Made by a program: the position numbers and the translations under genes. This document shows positions 44,476-53,720 of a DNA stretch of 64,000 nt, piece by piece. The stretch is from Acetobacterium bakii (GTDB lineage Bacteria; Bacillota; Clostridia; Eubacteriales; Eubacteriaceae), in NCBI RefSeq assembly GCF_001263355.1, contig NZ_LGYO01000022.1:94283-158282 (forward strand), given 5' to 3'. Position 1 is the first letter of the stretch. Every line of letters starts with the position of its first letter. The notes beneath the pieces were generated by a model that was given only the letters and a program-made list of their open reading frames with translations, had not been told where the DNA came from and did no database searches.

Positions 44476-46078
44476 ATTCTTTCAGTTTTACGTTTGGGAC
44501 TAAAAAAACTGCTAAAATCAATCCGATACTTACAATAACGCTGAGGACAATTCCTACTAAATCCATAGACATAGACATTGCATTTGTTGCAATGCTTTGT
44601 AATTCCGGTGATGCTACTCCTTTAAATGTCTCAAAATTTTGAATGAGCAATTCCTCAATTTGATTTTTGGTCATGTCAGTGGTATTTAAAACACCTGAAT
44701 CAAGAATCCCCTGGGCTATATTACTAAACACACTTGCAAACATTACTGTTCCTAAAATTGCGATACTTGAGGATGCTCCTAGGTTCTGAAATGTCAATAA
44801 TAATCCTGAGCCTTCGTTTTTCCATTCCTTATTGACGTTTGATAATGCGAGATTATAGGCTACACTGAATGCAGTCCCCACGCCTAATCCGATAAAAAGA
44901 AAGGCGAATCTAAAACTGCTGCCACTGATATCGATAAAATCTCCCCAGAACTGTGCTCGCATCAAGGTAATGCCTATCAGCATAGATATTAAACCAATAA
45001 CAAGCATAATTTTAGGTGAAAAATGGTAGACCAGTCTTGTTATAAATAAAGAGGCTATTAACAGTGCTATCGACAGTGGCATTAAACTAAGCCCTGTCTC
45101 TAATGCATCATAACCCAATGCATTTAGCATAAATACCGGCATACAGAACATAATTCCTGCAAATGTCATCTGCACAAATAAATACACTGATATTGCGGGT
45201 GAAAATACGCGGTTACTAAATATCTTGGGATGAAATAAAACCGGTTTATCTTTTTCTATCCGTTTTTTCAGCCAAATTAAAAGAATAAACAAAAATGCAA
45301 TTCCTAATACTATCATTAAAAAAGAGATCGATAATCCAAATAATGAGAGGGTAACCCCTCCAATTACAAGTGGCTGCTTTGCATAAAACCAACCATAGGT
45401 CTGTGCCGTTAATAGTCCCAGAATAATTAAGAACAATCCTGATGCAGAAAATAAAAAACCAACAAAATCGATTTTCGGTCGGTTTTCTTTGATAATACAA
45501 TCTTTTGGTATCACACCTGAAAATACAAATGCTGTTATGGCGATAATCGCTTCACCAGCAAAGATAAAACGCCATGATAAATACGTGGTTACAGCCCCGC
45601 CGATAATTGGTCCTGCTGCTAATGCTACTGCTGCAACTGTCGTATATATGGACATTGCTTTTGCACGGTCACGGCCTTCGTAATTACTGATTAATATTGA
45701 TAGTACCGCAGGCATCATTAGCGCTGCTGCCATCCCTTCAATCACCGACCATCCAATTGCTAACATCGCGACATTTACACTAAAGGCTGCAATTAATGTC
45801 CCGACAGTGTAAATCAACAATCCATATTTAAATGCATGTTTTTTTCCGATAACATCTGATAGTTTTGCCCCTAATAGCATACAGGATGCCATGACTAATG
45901 TATATAATGACATTACCCCCTTTACCGTACTGACGGTTGTATTTAAATCCTGCACTATATTTGCTATAGATACGTTCATTGCGGTTGTATCAATCACCAT
46001 TACAAATGTTGCCATTGATATTACCAATAATATATTCCATTTGCCTTTAGTTTTTTCAATGCTTTCTTCCATAGCCAT
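44474..46078 (-). CDS. MFS drug exporter, DHA2 family (14 TMS)
   Basis: 534 residues with about 14 hydrophobic helices; 'IDTTAMNVSIANIVQDLN' (motif D1), 'LGAKLSDVIGKKHAF' (motif A) and 'AIGWSVIEGMAAALMMPAVL' with 'AGPIIGGAVTTYLSWRFIF' (motif C) are EmrB/QacA features. Proton-coupled efflux of drugs or organic ions across the inner membrane. An AAAGGGG site precedes the ATG. No MarR/TetR regulator is adjacent. It lies just outside the island, among transposon debris. Confidence 0.92.
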   Translation of the reverse strand: MAMEESIEKTKGKWNILLVISMATFVMVIDTTAMNVSIANIVQDLNTTVSTVKGVMSLYTLVMASCMLLGAKLSDVIGKKHAFKYGLLIYTVGTLIAAFSVNVAMLAIGWSVIEGMAAALMMPAVLSILISNYEGRDRAKAMSIYTTVAAVALAAGPIIGGAVTTYLSWRFIFAGEAIIAITAFVFSGVIPKDCIIKENRPKIDFVGFLFSASGLFLIILGLLTAQTYGWFYAKQPLVIGGVTLSLFGLSISFLMIVLGIAFLFILLIWLKKRIEKDKPVLFHPKIFSNRVFSPAISVYLFVQMTFAGIMFCMPVFMLNALGYDALETGLSLMPLSIALLIASLFITRLVYHFSPKIMLVIGLISMLIGITLMRAQFWGDFIDISGSSFRFAFLFIGLGVGTAFSVAYNLALSNVNKEWKNEGSGLLLTFQNLGASSSIAILGTVMFASVFSNIAQGILDSGVLNTTDMTKNQIEELLIQNFETFKGVASPELQSIATNAMSMSMDLVGIVLSVIVSIGLILAVFLVPNVKLKE

Positions 46079-46129
46079 CCCCTTTATTAAAAATAAAATC
46101 GTTCACCAGTCTGCTAATTATTTTACATC

Positions 46130-46233
46130 TTATTCTTCGCTTGCTGCCTGTATTATATTTTGTGCAATCATTGTTGGTACTTCTTCATATCTTCCATATG
46201 AATACATAGTCCACTACTACCATCTTCACTCAT
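46130..46233 (-). other. short ORFs upstream of the exporter, possible leader
   Basis: On the minus strand a 21-codon ORF (46233-46168) follows a good GAGAGGTG site, and an overlapping 25-codon ORF (46207-46130, 'YGRYEEVPTMIAQNIIQAAS') ends 52 bases before the exporter start. They could be a frameshifted small gene or a translated leader. Low certainty. Confidence 0.3.
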
Positions 46234-46351
46234 TTCACCTCTCTTTCTTTAATTCATATACTATATAAAATATGCTACCCTGTTTTCTGGAATTTATTCG
46301 TACCGCAGCACTTATAACCAAGAAGAGTATTATTATTTTATGTAAGCTTTA

Positions 46352-46460
46352 ATGGCCACCTTTGGGTATCGATTGGAAGCCATTAAGATTGTTGTTGTTC
46401 CAAAGGGTTCGGAAGCACCAGGTATAACCGTAAAACCATTTGTAAAAAATAAGAATTCAA
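46352..46460 (+). pseudogene. ChW-repeat protein fragment
   Basis: Reads 'GYRLEAIKIVVVPKGSEAPG', the typical end of a clostridial hydrophobic W (ChW) repeat of surface proteins. The Trp-containing front half is missing and the frame runs into the transposase relic. Confidence 0.6.
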
Positions 46461-46487
46461 ATCTTAATGTGAACAAAAGGCACTCAA

Positions 46488-46712
46488 TTCAGTACAAAGA
46501 TATCTCAGAAAAATTAAAAAACGAGATGGAAAGATCAGGACGCCAAGGCGTTCATAAAAACAACTGCTGGAGTACAAAGTCCCATTGAGATACAAAGATT
46601 TGAGAAAGAAAAGCGTAATGAGATAATAGCAATCTGTAAGGATAAAGGTTTGTCGATTAGAGAATTGGAATGGTTAACCAGCATCAGTTTTGGCATTCAG
46701 CGACGTATTTAG
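46488..46712 (+). pseudogene. REP-associated (Y1-type) transposase C-terminal relic
   Basis: Fragments in shifting frames: RYLRKIKKRDGKIR near 46490-46535, then 'PIEIQRFEKEKRNEIIAICK' 'DKGLSIRELEWLTSISFGI' and a stop at 46710. The C-terminal helix-turn-helix 'GLSIRELEWLTSISFG' is typical of the family. A second decayed copy is at 56783-56873. Confidence 0.6.
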
Positions 46713-46963
46713 AACAAGAGAAACAGCATAAAAGAACCATCCACAATGTGCTCCATCGTCGTTGCTCAATATTTCAGCAAATAAAAAAGAAGAGGCGTTG
46801 TCCTCTTCTTAGCTAGCAATTTATACCGATATGTGCTTTTTATTTATATGTTTTTTTTTGCTATTCATTGATTTGATTTTGTAAAACGTGTAGAAATTAA
46901 GCTTCGATCAAGAAATAAAAAAAAGAACCGTCCCTATATGTCTTTAATTTTCAAGAAAAGCAT

Positions 46964-47012
46964 AGATAAGTCAAATAAAATGTGTAATTATTACATTTTA
47001 TTTGACTTATCT
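46964..47012. repeat. 20-bp perfect inverted repeat
   Basis: AGATAAGTCAAATAAAATGT (46964-46983), 9-base loop, exact reverse complement (46993-47012). It abuts the ATPase relic on its right. No T-run, so a transposon end or regulatory site is as likely as a terminator. Confidence 0.75.
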
Positions 47013-47017
47013 GTGCG

Positions 47018-47291
47018 TTCACTGAAAATTATGTTGCGAATGCTTTAACCCAGAAGGGATATCCGTTATATTACTGGACTTCGGGAACATCGGAGGTTGA
47101 TTTTATGATTGAGAAAAAAAGTGATGTCTTTCCAATTGAGGTCAAAGCAAGGGAAAATGTAAAATCCAGAAGCTTATCGGTATATGCAAAAAAAATATGA
47201 TCCGGATTATTCAATTCGGATTTCAGGAAAGAACTTTGGATTTGAAAATAATATTTTGTCAATTCCGCTATATGCGGTGTTCTGTTTATAG
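47018..47291 (+). pseudogene. C-terminal relic of a DUF4143-type AAA ATPase
   Basis: Reads 'FTENYVANALTQKGYPLYYW', 'EVDFMIEKKSDVFPIEVKAR', 'ENVKSRSLSVYAKK', then after a one-base shift near 47183 'YDPDYSIRISGKNFGFENN' and 'ILSIPLYAVFCL'. This is the conserved C terminus of the DUF4143 family of archaeal/bacterial AAA ATPases. The ATPase domain is gone. Confidence 0.75.
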
Positions 47292-47409
47292 AGGTTTAAA
47301 AGTTGAACGGTGTAAAATACAAGAGGACGAGTTGGTGGCTTCGAAAAATCCGGTTAAAATAGCGAGAACTTTCTGATGGACTAACAGCAATGAAGGAATT
47401 AATTTGTAA

Positions 47410-47442
47410 GCGTAATTGCCAATAGTAACGCAACTTCTCCGC
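47410..47442 (+). repeat. second att-like junction sequence
   Basis: GCGTAATTGCCAATAGTAAC GCAACTTCTCCGC: matches 43837-43869. May mark an earlier or secondary right end of the island, which would place the exporter and the debris within a larger element. Confidence 0.5.
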
Positions 47443-47582
47443 TACGGACTCTGAAACCATTAATGATTTCAGGCATATTATTTATCATAATATAGAAACA
47501 AAAAATTGCGATAATGAGGTATCAGTTTGATGGTGATAATAACATAACCGTCCCCATGTGTCCTGTCCACATATGTCAAAAA

Positions 47583-48485
47583 TCAACAAAGACCCAGGTT
47601 GCCGGATTTTTTGATACATTTGATAAACTGTCTAATATGTAAGGGATGCACCTTGTTTTTTTTGTAAATGATATATAGAAATCTGTAACTCGACAACTCT
47701 CCCAGTCTGAAAACTAGTATTTTCCCTTCATTCATATGGTTTTGAACTGCTTTTTCGGAAATGATTGAAATCCCCATATCATTGATGATTGTTTTAATAA
47801 TTGCCTCCTGATCATTCATGGTCGCAATGACGTTAAGTGAATTTTTATCAATTCCCAATTTTTCGATAAATAAATCACTTTCTTTTCTTGTTCCTGAACC
47901 ACTCTCACGCATTACAATCGGTTCTTTTAAAAGTTCCTCGGTTGATGCATTGTTTTTTTTTAGCTGCATGAAATGGTCGCTTGAAGATGTTGCAATCACG
48001 AGTTGATCCTGATAAAAAGGATCACTCGCACATTCTTCATATCCTGGTTTCGTACCAACCAACCCGATATCGACCTCCCCTTCCATCACCTTCTCAATGA
48101 TTTCTCCGCTATCCGATTGATGAATCTGAAAAGAAATCCTCGGATATGTTTTACAATATTCCGTAACGACCTCCGGAAGAATATAAATAGATGGTATGGT
48201 TGATGCCCCGATTTTTATTGATCGCTCATTGTCACCATTGAATTCCTCATAAATCTTTTCACGAAGATTGAGAATGCTTTTCGCGTATTCATAGAGTTTT
48301 TTACCGTCTTTTGTGACAAAAAAAGTTCTGGTGGTCCTAATGATTAATTGATTGTTTAATTCGTTTTCCAGCGAGCGGATATGCACACTAACGGTTGGCT
48401 GTGTCAGAAAAAGCTTTTTTGCTGCAGCAGAGAAACTTTTTTGCTCGACAACATTGACAAATACTTCCAGCTGTTTAAATTCCAT
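47583..48485 (-). CDS. LysR-family regulator of the selenium cluster
   Basis: 300 residues. HTH 'FVNVVEQKSFSAAAKKLFLT' 'QPTVSVHIRSLENELN' and an LTTR effector domain ('GEVDIGLVGTKPGYEE', 'VMRESGSGTRKESDLF'), close to CysB/CysL-like members. Its start overlaps the aminotransferase stop by 11 bases, on the same strand. It probably controls the divergent selenium genes; the ligand is unknown. Confidence 0.88.
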   Translation of the reverse strand: MEFKQLEVFVNVVEQKSFSAAAKKLFLTQPTVSVHIRSLENELNNQLIIRTTRTFFVTKDGKKLYEYAKSILNLREKIYEEFNGDNERSIKIGASTIPSIYILPEVVTEYCKTYPRISFQIHQSDSGEIIEKVMEGEVDIGLVGTKPGYEECASDPFYQDQLVIATSSSDHFMQLKKNNASTEELLKEPIVMRESGSGTRKESDLFIEKLGIDKNSLNVIATMNDQEAIIKTIINDMGISIISEKAVQNHMNEGKILVFRLGELSSYRFLYIIYKKNKVHPLHIRQFIKCIKKSGNLGLC

Positions 48486-49635
48486 TTAAGATCTTCCTTA
48501 ATGCGTCTGCGACATAGTGGATTTCTTCTTTGGTATTGCCATGCCCTAACGAAAAACGTAATGTTCCGGTCGGATATGTTTGCAACGTTTCGTGGGCACT
48601 GGGTGAGCAATGCAGACCGACTCTTGTCATAATGCCGTACTCACAATCCAAACGAAAAGCAATACCAGCCAAATCATGATTTAACGCCTGCACCGAAACA
48701 ACTGCCGTCCGATTTACTGCATTCGGCATTCCCACAATTTTGATCTCCGGGAGGTGGCTTAATTCTTCCAATAATAATGATGTCAGCATCATTTCTTTTT
48801 CATAAATCGTCTGAATCCTGACATCCATTAAATATTTCAATGATGCATTCAATCCGACAATTCCCGGAAGATTCATGGTCCCGGGTTCAAAGCGATCTGG
48901 CATAAAATCAGGGATCTCTTCCGTGTGCGAAATACTTCCAGTACCACCACTTAATAACGGCTCGATTTTTTCAATCATTGCTTCTTTTAAGATAAAACCA
49001 CCAATTCCCTGCGGTCCTAAAAGGCTTTTATGTCCAGTGAATGCCAATGCATCGATCCCCATCGCGTTCATATCGATGGGCAGAACGCCCGCCGTTTGCG
49101 CCGCATCGACAATAAAATCAAGTCCGTTCTCTTGACAAAATAAACCAACCCGCTCAATCGGTAAAACTGTTCCACATACATTCGATGCATGGGTCATGAC
49201 AATGGCCTTTGTATTCGGCTTAAGGTGCTTTTGTAGCTCTTCAAACAACAGCTCCCCCTTTGTACTGCAGGGGATTCGATCGAACGCAACGCCAGATTGT
49301 TTTAGTTGTGTCAATGGACGCATCACCGCATTATGCTCCATCGATGAAACCAGCACATGATCGCCGGGTTTTAAATAGCCCTTAAGGATTATATTTAAGC
49401 TGGTTGTCACGTTCGGCGTAAAAATGACATTTTTACAGTCGGGACAATTAAACATTTGACTCAGCATTTCCCTGGTCTCAAAGACCATTTCAGCGGTATC
49501 ATAAGCATCCTGATAACCTCCCCGGTTAATATTGGTGCCATTTTTTTCGATATAATCCACGATCGCCAAAGCCATCCCTTCCGGTTTTGGAAAAGACGTA
49601 CAGGCATGATCAAGATAAATTCTATTTTTTAACAT
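48475..49635 (-). CDS. class V aminotransferase, selenium-associated cysteine desulfurase/Sec lyase-like
   Basis: 386 residues with 'YLDHACTSFPKPEGM', 'THASNVCGTVLPIE', PLP Lys in 'TGHKSLLGPQGIGG', and catalytic Cys in 'GLHCSPSAHETL', followed by 'TLRFSLGHGNT'. This is the NifS-related group found next to selD in Firmicutes (EF2568 type). It likely mobilises Se (or S) from selenocysteine/cysteine for SelD. Divergent from the yedE gene with a 173 bp shared regulatory gap. Confidence 0.9.
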   Translation of the reverse strand: MLKNRIYLDHACTSFPKPEGMALAIVDYIEKNGTNINRGGYQDAYDTAEMVFETREMLSQMFNCPDCKNVIFTPNVTTSLNIILKGYLKPGDHVLVSSMEHNAVMRPLTQLKQSGVAFDRIPCSTKGELLFEELQKHLKPNTKAIVMTHASNVCGTVLPIERVGLFCQENGLDFIVDAAQTAGVLPIDMNAMGIDALAFTGHKSLLGPQGIGGFILKEAMIEKIEPLLSGGTGSISHTEEIPDFMPDRFEPGTMNLPGIVGLNASLKYLMDVRIQTIYEKEMMLTSLLLEELSHLPEIKIVGMPNAVNRTAVVSVQALNHDLAGIAFRLDCEYGIMTRVGLHCSPSAHETLQTYPTGTLRFSLGHGNTKEEIHYVADALRKILNGI

Positions 49636-49808
49636 GACTAACTCCTTCTGTCCGTTTTCTTATTTAAATATACCCTAACTGGAAAAAAACGCCAACCATT
49701 TATTTATATTTTCTATATATATAATCGATTCTGCGTATCTTTCAATTACAGTTTTTTTTCATAGCATGTTATATTGATACCGTAACTTTTTTGAAAGAGA
49801 GGGATTTT
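49636..49808. promoter_or_regulatory. divergent control region of the selenium cluster
   Basis: 173 bp between the aminotransferase (minus) and yedE (plus). A plus-strand promoter TTACAG ... TATATT with 18 bp spacing is visible near 49746-49775. The LysR product is the natural candidate regulator. Confidence 0.5.
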
Positions 49809-50879
49809 ATGAACTTAAAAAATGAAAAAACTGCAATTATTCTTGCTGGTTTACTAATTGGTGTGATTTCCGCACTATTGGTGGTCTTTGGTAATCCGGC
49901 GAACATGGGCTTTTGTATCGCCTGTTTTATCCGTGATACGGCTGGAGCCCTGGGCCTGCATCAGGCTGCCGCTGTCCAATACATCCGTCCGGAAATCATC
50001 GGGCTGGTAATTGGTTCCTGTGTAATCGCATTGGTAACAAAAGAATTTATTCCCCGCGGCGGTTCTTCGCCGATGACCCGTTTTGCTCTTGGATTCTTTG
50101 TGATGATCGGCTGTCTGATGTTCCTCGGCTGTCCCTATCGTATGGTTTTGCGGATTGCCGGCGGCGATATGAACGCCGTGATTGGTCTTATCGGCTTTAT
50201 CGCCGGGATTTTGGTCGGCGTTTTCTTTCTCAATCGTGGTTTTACTCTGAAACGAACCTACAGCCTTCCCAAAATTGAAAGTGCGATTTTCCCAACTGCT
50301 CAGATCGTGCTACTGATCTTACTGATTACAGCGCCGGTCTTCATTCTCTTCACTGCCGTTGATGGCGGACCTGGCGCAAAGCATGCAGCCATCCTGGTTT
50401 CACTGGGAGCTGGTTTAATCGTAGGTATTCTGGCCCAACGGACAAGATTATGTATGGTCGGAGGTATCCGTGATGTCATCTTATTCAGAGAATGGAAATT
50501 ATTCTTTGGTTTTGTCGCAATTCTGGTTGCTGCATTCATTACCAATCTTATCACCGGTCATTTTTCACTTGGTTTTATTGATCAACCGATTGCCATCACC
50601 GATGGTTTATGGAATTTTCTGGGTATGTTGACCGTCGGATTTGGCTGCGTCCTGCTCGGTGGCTGTCCATTGCGTCAACTCATCCTGGCCGGTGAAGGAA
50701 ATACCGATTCGGTCATTACAATTTTAGGCTTATTCGCTGGCGCTGCCATAGCTCATAATTTCGCGATGGCTTCCTCCAGCAAGGGCCCGACTTTCAATGG
50801 AAAAATTGGGGTCATAATTGGGATCATTGTCATCCTGATCATTGCTGTTGCAAATACAAAAAAAGAAAAATTAGCTTAG
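49809..50879 (+). CDS. yedE: YedE-family putative selenium transporter
   Basis: 356 residues from the ATG at 49809 (after AGAGAGGGA). Two repeated YeeE/YedE units with the Cys-containing loops 'NMGFCIACFIRD', 'FLGCPYRMVLRIAGGD', 'RLCMVGGIRD' and 'LGGCPLRQLILAGEGNTD', in ~9-10 membrane helices. Homologues are thiosulfate transporters or selenium-associated YedE. Clustering with selD makes selenium-compound uptake likely. Confidence 0.9.
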   Translation: MNLKNEKTAIILAGLLIGVISALLVVFGNPANMGFCIACFIRDTAGALGLHQAAAVQYIRPEIIGLVIGSCVIALVTKEFIPRGGSSPMTRFALGFFVMIGCLMFLGCPYRMVLRIAGGDMNAVIGLIGFIAGILVGVFFLNRGFTLKRTYSLPKIESAIFPTAQIVLLILLITAPVFILFTAVDGGPGAKHAAILVSLGAGLIVGILAQRTRLCMVGGIRDVILFREWKLFFGFVAILVAAFITNLITGHFSLGFIDQPIAITDGLWNFLGMLTVGFGCVLLGGCPLRQLILAGEGNTDSVITILGLFAGAAIAHNFAMASSSKGPTFNGKIGVIIGIIVILIIAVANTKKEKLA

Positions 50880-50890
50880 AGGTGAAAAAA

Positions 50891-51106
50891 ATGTTAGACG
50901 CTAGAGGACGTTCCTGCCCTGAACCCGTGATTATTTTAAAAAAAGCCATGATTTCTCAAGAAAATTCGTATGAAATCTTGGTTGATAATAAAACCGCTTT
51001 GGAAAATGTTACCCGCTATGCTGAACACAATGGATATCAGGTTGCTTTTACGCAAAGCAATGATGATTTTACGATGATACTCACAAAAAAACAAGCAGGT
51101 ATTTGA
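50891..51106 (+). CDS. TusA-family sulfur/selenium carrier (YedF N-terminal type)
   Basis: 71 residues with 'DARGRSCPEPVIILKKAM', the CPxP motif whose Cys carries persulfide or perselenide. The ATG at 50891 follows GAGGTG; the GTG at 50882 lies in the ribosome site. Only 11 bases separate it from yedE, and it overlaps the next ATG. Probably relays Se between the transporter, the lyase and SelD. Confidence 0.88.
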   Translation: MLDARGRSCPEPVIILKKAMISQENSYEILVDNKTALENVTRYAEHNGYQVAFTQSNDDFTMILTKKQAGI

Positions 51107-51354
51107 TGATTTATATTGCTACTTTCTATTCTCATTTTGGCGCCATTCGATTTAAAAAGAAATGTATTGCTGATGGCTTATCCGCATCAGTCATGCCAGT
51201 ACCGAGAAGTCTGAGCACCTCATGTGGAACCTGTGTAACATTCACTGTTTCAGAGGAATACTGTTTAGATAAAAATATCAACGAAGAAATTGAACAAATT
51301 GTCTGTGTAGAAGAAAACAGGTATCGGCAAATTTATCAAGCATCAGATTCCTGA
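51106..51354 (+). CDS. DUF3343-family protein
   Basis: 82 residues: 'YIATFYSHFGAIRFKKKCIA', 'VMPVPRSLSTSCGTCVTF'. The PVPR..S..CG pattern is the DUF3343 signature, a putative Se/S-binding small protein commonly found in selenium clusters. ATG overlaps the TusA-like stop by one base. Confidence 0.85.
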   Translation: MIYIATFYSHFGAIRFKKKCIADGLSASVMPVPRSLSTSCGTCVTFTVSEEYCLDKNINEEIEQIVCVEENRYRQIYQASDS

Positions 51355-51365
51355 TGCTTGATTTT
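51336..51365 (+). terminator. intra-operon hairpin before selD
   Basis: TCAAGCATCAG / CTGATGCTTGA with a 4-base loop then TTTTG; it spans the end of DUF3343. May attenuate transcription into selD. Confidence 0.6.
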
Positions 51366-51387
51366 GTCGTACAGAAAGGTTTTAAAA

Positions 51388-52425
51388 ATGGAAAACGAAA
51401 TTAAATTAACTAAATTAGCCAGTTGTGCCGGATGTGGTGCAAAAGTCGGAGCCGGCACATTAACCGAAATTCTCGATAAACTGCCAACGCTTCATGATCC
51501 CCGCCTGATTGTCGGCTTCGACAAAAGCGATGATGCCTCTGTTTATATAATTAACGATGAGCTGGCTCTGGTACAAACCCTTGATTTTTTTCCACCGATT
51601 GTCGATGATCCCTATATGTTTGGACAAATTGCTGCAACAAATGCTTTAAGCGACATTTATGCAATGGGTGGAGAACCAAAACTGGCCATGAATATTATGT
51701 GTGTTACCAAGCAAATGAGCAAAGATACTATTTACGCCATTTTACGCGGTGGTTACGAGAAAGCATTTGAAGCGGGTGCCATCATTACTGGTGGACATAC
51801 CATTGAAGATATCGAACCCAAATATGGGTTATCGGTATCCGGATTTGTTCATCCTCAAAAAGTGTTGAAAAATTCCACTGCCAGGGAAGGAGACGTGCTT
51901 ATTTTAACCAAACCGCTTGGCATAGGAATCCTGACAACCGCTGCCAAGGCAGATATGGTTGAGCCGTCTGTCTTAAACCGTGTTTATGAACAAATGGCCA
52001 CATTAAACAAGACCGCACGTGATATTATGGTTAAATATGATATTCATAGTTGTACCGACATCACCGGTTTTGCTCTGATTGGGCATTCTTATGAAATGGC
52101 CCAGGGGAGTAATTTAACCGTCCATCTGGACAGTCATTCTGTTCCCTTCATTCCTGAGGCTTATGCCCTGGCTGAAATGGGAATGATTCCCGCTGGAGCT
52201 TATCGAAACCGGGATTATGCTGAACAAGGTGTGACGGTTTCTAAAAATGTTTCAGTTGCCATGCAGGATATTATGTATGACCCTCAGACATCTGGAGGGC
52301 TATTGATGGCAGTTAACGAAAAGGATGCCACCAGACTATTCAACGAGCTGAAGGATTCGATTGAACACGTTGCTATTATTGGGCATGTAACTAAAAGAGG
52401 ACAGTCCGGGATTGTCATCGACTAA
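51388..52425 (+). CDS. selD: selenide, water dikinase
   Basis: 345 residues from ATG at 51388. Makes selenophosphate from selenide and ATP. 'LASCAGCGAKVGAG' holds the active-site Cys (Cys form, not Sec) and Lys; 'FDKSDDASVY', 'ATNALSDIYAMGGEP', 'GGHTIEDIEPKYGLSVSG', 'TDITGFALIGHSYEM' and 'PQTSGGLL' are the ATP/Mg motifs. No selA, selB or tRNA-Sec is seen nearby; the product could feed selenocysteine, tRNA selenouridine or a labile Se cofactor. Confidence 0.96.
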   Translation: MENEIKLTKLASCAGCGAKVGAGTLTEILDKLPTLHDPRLIVGFDKSDDASVYIINDELALVQTLDFFPPIVDDPYMFGQIAATNALSDIYAMGGEPKLAMNIMCVTKQMSKDTIYAILRGGYEKAFEAGAIITGGHTIEDIEPKYGLSVSGFVHPQKVLKNSTAREGDVLILTKPLGIGILTTAAKADMVEPSVLNRVYEQMATLNKTARDIMVKYDIHSCTDITGFALIGHSYEMAQGSNLTVHLDSHSVPFIPEAYALAEMGMIPAGAYRNRDYAEQGVTVSKNVSVAMQDIMYDPQTSGGLLMAVNEKDATRLFNELKDSIEHVAIIGHVTKRGQSGIVID

Positions 52426-52466
52426 GTCTTTTCAAAAGGTCTGGAATGGTTAACCGTCCCCAGTTG

Positions 52467-53720
52467 TTATATTTCCCAGGTCATGATTTTTTTTAGATTA
52501 GCGAACCTGGGAAGACCGTCTTCTTTCGGCATTTTGGTTTCGCCCTGAATAAGTGGTAGCGCATAATCGATAAAAGCCGGCAGTAGACCGTTACCGGCTG
52601 CATTGATCCACTCTCTGGGTATTTTCTTTTCCGCGGTTGCAACATCAATTAGATCGAACATTTTTATCCGGCATTGGTACTTTGTTCCGGGAATTCTTTC
52701 AAAGCCTACCAGCTGATCTGTGGCACCGCCAAGGGCAGCTGCCAGAGCGGCCCTACCTATCGTATAGGCTTCTTCTATGTCTGTTTCTGAGGCAATATGG
52801 GCGGCGCATCGCTGCGTAAGGCCGAATTCGATACCTCGGACCTTAGTATCGATTTTTGTGCTGACAAAGCTTGCAAGGCCAGCGGCAAGTCCGCCCATTC
52901 TTGAATGGCCAAAAGCATCCGTATGCTTGGTCAGATCGGAAAAATAGGCTGAAATGTAAGTACTGCTTTTATCCTTAATGCCTTCAGAAACAGCGACCAG
53001 AACATCTCCTTTTTTTTCGTAGATGCTGCTGACATCGGCAATGAAATTGGCAAGATCAAAAGGGATCTCAGGCAAATAGATCAGATCAGGGCCAAAACCT
53101 TTGTAGGTGGCCAGCGTGGAAGAAGCGGTCAGCCACCCGGCGTTTCGACCCATGAATTCCAGGATCGTTATGGAACCGGTTCCATAAACTATTGCATCTT
53201 TGTAAATCTCCATGCAAGATGTGGCAACGAACTTAGCGGCACTACCGTAGCCGGGGCAGTGATCCGTGCCTAAAAGGTCATTGTCGACGGTCTTTGGGAT
53301 GCCGATAATCCGGCATTCATAGTTGTTCTGATTCAGATAACTGCTTATTTTGCTGCAGGTATCCATGGAATCATTGCCACCGTTATAAAAAAAATATCGG
53401 ATATCATACTTTCGAAATAGATTGAGAATACGCTTGTAATCCGTGTCATCCACAATGAAATCCTTAAGTTTATAACGGCAGGTTCCAAACGCTGAGGAAG
53501 GAGTATACTTCAGCAGTGAAAGCTCACAAGAATCCTCCAGATCCATAATATATAATCGATCGTCTAAAACACCCTTGATGCCATTTTCAGCAGCATACAC
53601 CTTTGTGATATGTTCTGAAGCAAGCGCAGCTTCAATGCAGCCAAGGGCACTGGCATTAATGACGGCTGTCGGTCCGCCTGATTGACCGATGATGCAGGCG
53701 CCTTTTAATGGTGTTATCAT
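52467..53720 (-). CDS. 6-phosphofructokinase, likely PPi-dependent
   Basis: 417 residues from the ATG at 53720 ('MITPLKGACIIGQSGG'); the frame extends to 53783. 'YNGGNDSMDT' stands where ATP-PFKs have GGDGS; 'IGIPKTVDNDL' has the Lys of PPi-type enzymes (ATP-type has PGTIDND). 'MGRNAGWLTAS' and 'HSRMGGLAAGLASF' are further PFK motifs. Phosphorylates fructose 6-phosphate. The Asp of GGDDS is Asn here, a variant seen in some PPi-PFK groups; phosphate donor should be tested. Confidence 0.88.
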   Translation of the reverse strand: MITPLKGACIIGQSGGPTAVINASALGCIEAALASEHITKVYAAENGIKGVLDDRLYIMDLEDSCELSLLKYTPSSAFGTCRYKLKDFIVDDTDYKRILNLFRKYDIRYFFYNGGNDSMDTCSKISSYLNQNNYECRIIGIPKTVDNDLLGTDHCPGYGSAAKFVATSCMEIYKDAIVYGTGSITILEFMGRNAGWLTASSTLATYKGFGPDLIYLPEIPFDLANFIADVSSIYEKKGDVLVAVSEGIKDKSSTYISAYFSDLTKHTDAFGHSRMGGLAAGLASFVSTKIDTKVRGIEFGLTQRCAAHIASETDIEEAYTIGRAALAAALGGATDQLVGFERIPGTKYQCRIKMFDLIDVATAEKKIPREWINAAGNGLLPAFIDYALPLIQGETKMPKEDGLPRFANLKKIMTWEI

